Shown in pieces: positions 6,744-8,904 of a DNA stretch of 8,904 nucleotides. Positions within the stretch are counted from its first letter, which is position 1, and every line of letters begins with the position of its first letter. Under the pieces are notes generated by a model. That model made no database searches. It was given only the letters and a program-made list of their open reading frames with translations, and was not told where the DNA came from. A program made the position numbers and the translations under genes. Source of the stretch: an uncultured Granulosicoccaceae bacterium (GTDB lineage: Bacteria; Pseudomonadota; Gammaproteobacteria; Granulosicoccales; Granulosicoccaceae); assembly GCA_937951695.1 (NCBI GenBank), contig CALFBL010000099.1, positions 1-8,904 on the forward strand, written 5' to 3'.

Positions 6744-7109
6744 ATGTCTTCTGTAAGTGATGAGACCGTACCAGATCGAGTCCGTGAGCACCACGGCAAG
6801 CCGTATCTGGTGCCGCCAGTGCTATTGTTCTCGATGTTGATGGTACCGATGGTGATTAATTGCTTTTTTATGGTGTATTCGTTGGTCGGTTGGATACTGG
6901 AAGGGCGCGATAAATTTAATTGGGAGCTTGAGGCGGTCACGGTTGCGTTTCGGGTGGCGGCGGTCGTGTTGGGCTGGTGTGCGTTGCAGTTGCTGTACGC
7001 CCAATGGAAACGATTACCTAGCCGTCATATTCTCCGAATTTCGAGTTACGGTCATATTGTCATCGCAGTTCTCATGACGCTTTCTGTCATCATTACCGCA
7101 CGTTTGTGA
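6744..7109 (+). CDS. Small three-helix membrane protein of unknown function
   Basis: 121 residues. A hydrophilic, charged N-terminus (1-19) is followed by three hydrophobic segments at about 22-50, 64-86 and 101-119. The loop between the first two is charged (EGRDKFNWELE), and the C-terminus ends just after the last helix. I recognise no family motif. The start is ATG with GGGA six bases upstream. A TAATAT -10-like hexamer lies at 6720-6725 but no matching -35 is visible. Its start is 9 bases from that of the divergent secreted-protein gene. Coding status rests on membrane-protein composition and a plausible start; function unknown. Confidence 0.62.
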   Translation: MSSVSDETVPDRVREHHGKPYLVPPVLLFSMLMVPMVINCFFMVYSLVGWILEGRDKFNWELEAVTVAFRVAAVVLGWCALQLLYAQWKRLPSRHILRISSYGHIVIAVLMTLSVIITARL

Positions 7110-7208
7110 CCGAATCAGTTCTTACTATGGCATTGATGACCGATAACAAGCACAGGTGCGCTTGTACCGCAGCTGCATTTATTGAGACTGGATTCACACT
7201 TACCGATC

Positions 7209-7643
7209 ATGACCTTTGATTTTCATCCGAAAGGCTTGCTGACCGTTCAGCACCTGCGCTTTAAACGCTTGTGGGTTTCCGTCGGAATATTGATGGTGAT
7301 CGGTATTCTGTGCTTGTCTTTAATTAGCATCCCAGCCTCAGTGATGAAGTTTCTATGGAGCGACAAAGTGCTTCACGGCGTTGTCTATGCCGCCTTGATG
7401 GGCTGGTTTGCTCAGATCTATCGTCATGACCTTGCTCGACTGGGGTTAGTGATCGGATTCATTGCATTGGGCATCGGCATTGAATACCTTCAGGGGATGA
7501 CGCCATCGCGCAATTTTGATATCGCTGATATGGTGGCCAATAGCTGCGGAGTCGTATTGGCCTGGGCCTTGTCGTATACCTTCTTTGGCACCATTTTGGA
7601 GCGCTTCGAAGCGTTGTTGCCCAAGCGGCCCGTCGCGCTCTAG
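7209..7643 (+). CDS. VanZ-like family membrane protein
   Basis: 144 residues with four predicted membrane segments (about 21-43, 54-72, 76-92 and 108-128). The VanZ-like pattern is visible: DKVLHGVVYAALMGW (52-66) in helix two, then GIEYLQGMTPSRNFDIADMVAN (90-111, given in part) with the conserved Glu92, Gln95, Arg101, Asp104, Asp107 and Asn111. VanZ itself gives low-level teicoplanin resistance, but most family members are uncharacterised and no resistance should be inferred. The frame can also start at a TTG at 7182; neither start has a good ribosome binding site. The preceding 99 bases hold no gene. Confidence 0.85.
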   Translation: MTFDFHPKGLLTVQHLRFKRLWVSVGILMVIGILCLSLISIPASVMKFLWSDKVLHGVVYAALMGWFAQIYRHDLARLGLVIGFIALGIGIEYLQGMTPSRNFDIADMVANSCGVVLAWALSYTFFGTILERFEALLPKRPVAL

Positions 7644-7785
7644 ATCAGTTCATTCGTTCAGGTCAATGGCTGGCGGTCAATTACGGCCAATGATGGCGGC
7701 ATCAACGCCAATCGATCGGCGGTGTACACTTTGCCTTTGCACGGCTTGCGTTCTGTCCTCAAGCCGCCGTTATCCAGGAATCCCA
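7644..7785. other. Intergenic region without a recognised gene
   Basis: 142 bases between the VanZ-like and DUF1499 genes. A long frame crosses it in phase with the DUF1499 gene, but its translation is Ser/Arg/Cys-rich and looks non-coding. I see no stem-loop followed by a T-run and no convincing promoter, although one would be expected here. The only functional element I can support is the ribosome binding site at its right end. Confidence 0.6.
7776..7779 (+). promoter_or_regulatory. Ribosome binding site that fixes a GTG start
   Basis: AGGA lies 6 bases before GTG 7786. It decides the start of the DUF1499 gene, since no ATG is suitably placed and the frame remains open far upstream. Confidence 0.75.
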
Positions 7786-8271
7786 GTGGCATCAGTCAAA
7801 GCGTTCATTACCAAACCAGCCGTTTTTTGCAGTGCCTTGTTTGCAGCGGCCTGTTCATCATCCCCGATACAAGGGCCTTCGATCACCGCTGTGCAAGACA
7901 GCCTTGAATCGGATGCCACTCCAGAATCGTTGGCGATGTGTCCGTCGTCACCCAACTGTGTCAGCTCTCAAGCAACAGACGGTGCAACCCGAGTCGATGC
8001 CTTTCAATTGAACGGTGCATCGCCTGCTGATTTCCAGAGGTCTTTGGCCAGTGCCGTCGAAGCCGACGGAGGTGTGGTTAAAGATTTACGCGACGGTTAT
8101 TTATGGGCAACCTACACCTCATCAGTGTTTCGTTTTGTTGATGACATTGAATGGTTGTATCACCCAGGCTTTGAAGTATTTGACGTGCGCTCAGCATCGC
8201 GGGTGGGCTATTCCGATTTGGGTGTGAATGCCAAACGGGTTGAAAGGTTGCGTAAGGTTTTAAATCCTTAG
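7786..8271 (+). CDS. DUF1499-family lipoprotein
   Basis: 161 residues from a GTG start. The N-terminus (VASVKAFITKPAVFCSALFAAAC) has a basic residue, a hydrophobic core and a lipobox ending at Cys23, so membrane anchoring as a lipoprotein is likely; the -3 residue is Ala rather than the preferred Leu. The mature part carries the DUF1499 signatures CPSSPNCVSSQA (52-63), LWATYTSSVFRFVDDIEW (106-123) and a C-terminal block of RSASRVGYSDLGVN (135-148) plus KRVERLR (150-156). The molecular function of DUF1499 is unknown. The frame opens much further left (7516), but that part lies over the VanZ-like gene and is not coding. The GTG has a proper AGGA site. Confidence 0.9.
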   Translation: MASVKAFITKPAVFCSALFAAACSSSPIQGPSITAVQDSLESDATPESLAMCPSSPNCVSSQATDGATRVDAFQLNGASPADFQRSLASAVEADGGVVKDLRDGYLWATYTSSVFRFVDDIEWLYHPGFEVFDVRSASRVGYSDLGVNAKRVERLRKVLNP

Positions 8272-8275
8272 TTGT

Positions 8276-8785
8276 TCAACCTTGCGTCTTGCCTTGTTTG
8301 GATCGCACGAAGCGTTTGAGAGCGTGGCGCTGTGCCAGCCGAATCGCTTCTGCAATGTCGCTTTTCACTTCCGTGTTTTTCGCAATGCTCTGCGCATCGA
8401 CATTTTGCAGCGCCTTGGCGGCTTCCTGCAGATAGATTCGTTGTGGGTATTTGGCGTTTTCCATACCACTTCGGCCGCGTTTGTCGCATTCGCACACCGT
8501 TAAAAAATCGTCCAGGCGCTCGGGCCGTCTCAACACGTCCAACGCCAGCAGCAGTTTGTGCAGCGACTTGTCGGTTAATTCCAGTGCGCGGTGCGCGTGC
8601 AGATGCCAGCGGGTCACCAGCACCGCCAGTTGCTTGGTATTTTTTTGCACACGCAACCGTTCACTGAGCGAAAGGGTAGGTGCGATGCCTCTTTCTTCAT
8701 GGCCAATGTGGGCGGGCAATTCATCGACTGGGGTCAGTGCTTTGCCCAGGTCGTGGCAGATCGCACAATAGGCATGGGTGGCATT
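8276..8785 (-). pseudogene. cca: 5'-truncated cca (tRNA nucleotidyltransferase, C-terminal HD-domain half)
   Basis: Full-length Cca (about 400 residues) adds CCA to tRNA 3' ends with an N-terminal nucleotidyltransferase domain; its C-terminal HD domain has phosphohydrolase activity. Only the last 169 residues are seen here: HAYCAICHDLGKALTP (HD motif), ELPAHIGHEERG, SLSERLRV, LALDVLRRPERLDDFL, CECDKRGRSG, NAKYPQRIYLQEA, and the usual basic tail. The nucleotidyltransferase domain and the first metal-binding His region upstream of the HD are absent. Homology ends at about 8785. The frame stays open to 8830, where it meets TAA (8833-8831), with unrelated residues and no ATG or GTG. The earliest internal start is a TTG at 8719, after the HD motif. 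A remnant that can no longer add CCA is the best reading; an intact copy should exist elsewhere. Confidence 0.82.
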
Positions 8786-8841
8786 GCCCGGTGACTGTGC
8801 GGCTCTGGGGGGGATTTGAATCTGACCACATTATCCCCCAT
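8734..8841 (-). CDS. Possible small or truncated reading frame, start of an unidentified gene
   Basis: On the minus strand GGAGG (8857-8853) lies 11 bases before an ATG at 8841. The frame reads MGDNVVRFKSPPEPHSHR and then runs out of phase over the cca fragment to a TGA at 8736-8734 (35 residues in all). The first 14 or so residues look like a plausible protein N-terminus, and the rest like shadow translation of cca. It could be a gene start that was fused to the cca remnant. Weak evidence. Confidence 0.22.
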   Translation of the reverse strand: MGDNVVRFKSPPEPHSHRAMPPMPIVRSATTWAKH

Positions 8842-8848
8842 CAAAGGA

Positions 8849-8902
8849 TCATCCTCCGCACCTGATTTCCGCGGCAATATCGCGCCATTCGAAATAAACG
8901 CG
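8849..8902 (-). CDS. Possible C-terminal end of an unidentified gene entering from the right edge
   Basis: The frame reads RVYFEWRDIAAEIRCGG and stops at TGA (8851-8849). The composition is protein-like, and the last codons GGA GGA double as the GGAGG site of the following ATG, an arrangement common in operons. Only 17 residues are inside the window, so the family cannot be named and coding status is uncertain. Confidence 0.3.
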   Translation of the reverse strand, partial: RVYFEWRDIAAEIRCGG

Positions 8903-8904
8903 AC

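Noticed and set aside
7146..7165. Inverted repeat ACAAGC and GCTTGT with an 8-base loop downstream of the small membrane protein gene
   Set aside because: The stem is only 6 bp and no T-run follows on either strand, so it does not support a terminator call.
7516..7785. A 90-residue extension of the DUF1499 protein
   Set aside because: It overlaps the VanZ-like gene and has shadow-type composition. A lipoprotein signal and an AGGA site mark GTG 7786 as the start.
8800..8830. TTCAAATCCCCCC on the minus strand, resembling the T-loop and 3' end of a tRNA or tmRNA, hence a possible attachment site near the cca break
   Set aside because: The bases before TTCAAAT cannot pair with the C-run, no CCA end follows, and no tRNA body or integrase is present. 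The likeness is probably chance.
1..8904. CRISPR arrays, insertion sequences, tRNA or rRNA genes, phage or defence modules
   Set aside because: No direct-repeat arrays, transposase or integrase motifs, or structured RNA signatures were seen on reading both strands.

Overview
The window reads as a stretch of a gammaproteobacterial chromosome with moderate GC content. The clues are a cysteine-free ribosomal protein L33, an rpmB-rpmG pair close to mutM, a gammaproteobacterial-type FolB and a Cca-type tRNA nucleotidyltransferase remnant. Nearly all of it is explained by recognisable chromosomal genes. I found no mobile element, CRISPR array, rRNA or tRNA, and no convincing new biological system.

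Left part (1-4101, all minus strand). Transcription runs right to left through a tightly packed four-gene set: an ABC ATPase (3193-4059), an ABC-2 type permease (2444-3196), a membrane-anchored GldG-like auxiliary protein (1095-2444) and a DUF4340 protein (289-1095). Each junction overlaps by 1 or 4 bases, so the genes are almost certainly one transcript and translationally coupled. The 5' part of mutM (1-279) follows after 9 bases and leaves the window. The ATPase is preceded by a good -10 hexamer so close to its ATG that the mRNA may be leaderless.

Centre (4099-6304). rpmB and rpmG (L28, L33) are read on the minus strand from a well-formed promoter with a GC-rich discriminator, and end at an intrinsic terminator that separates them from the ABC operon. 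Divergently, folB (dihydroneopterin aldolase) overlaps by 4 bases a MidA/NDUFAF7-family SAM-dependent methyltransferase gene. folK, often found after folB, is absent here.

Right part (6305-8904). This holds short, loosely spaced genes: a secreted conserved protein of unknown function (minus), a three-helix membrane protein of unknown function (plus), a VanZ-like membrane protein (plus) and a DUF1499 lipoprotein (plus). Last comes a 5'-truncated cca gene (minus) that keeps only its C-terminal HD-type half. Homology stops at about 8785, and unrelated sequence with an apparent gene end and a strong ribosome binding site continues to the edge. This looks like an old rearrangement junction and is the most unusual spot in the window.
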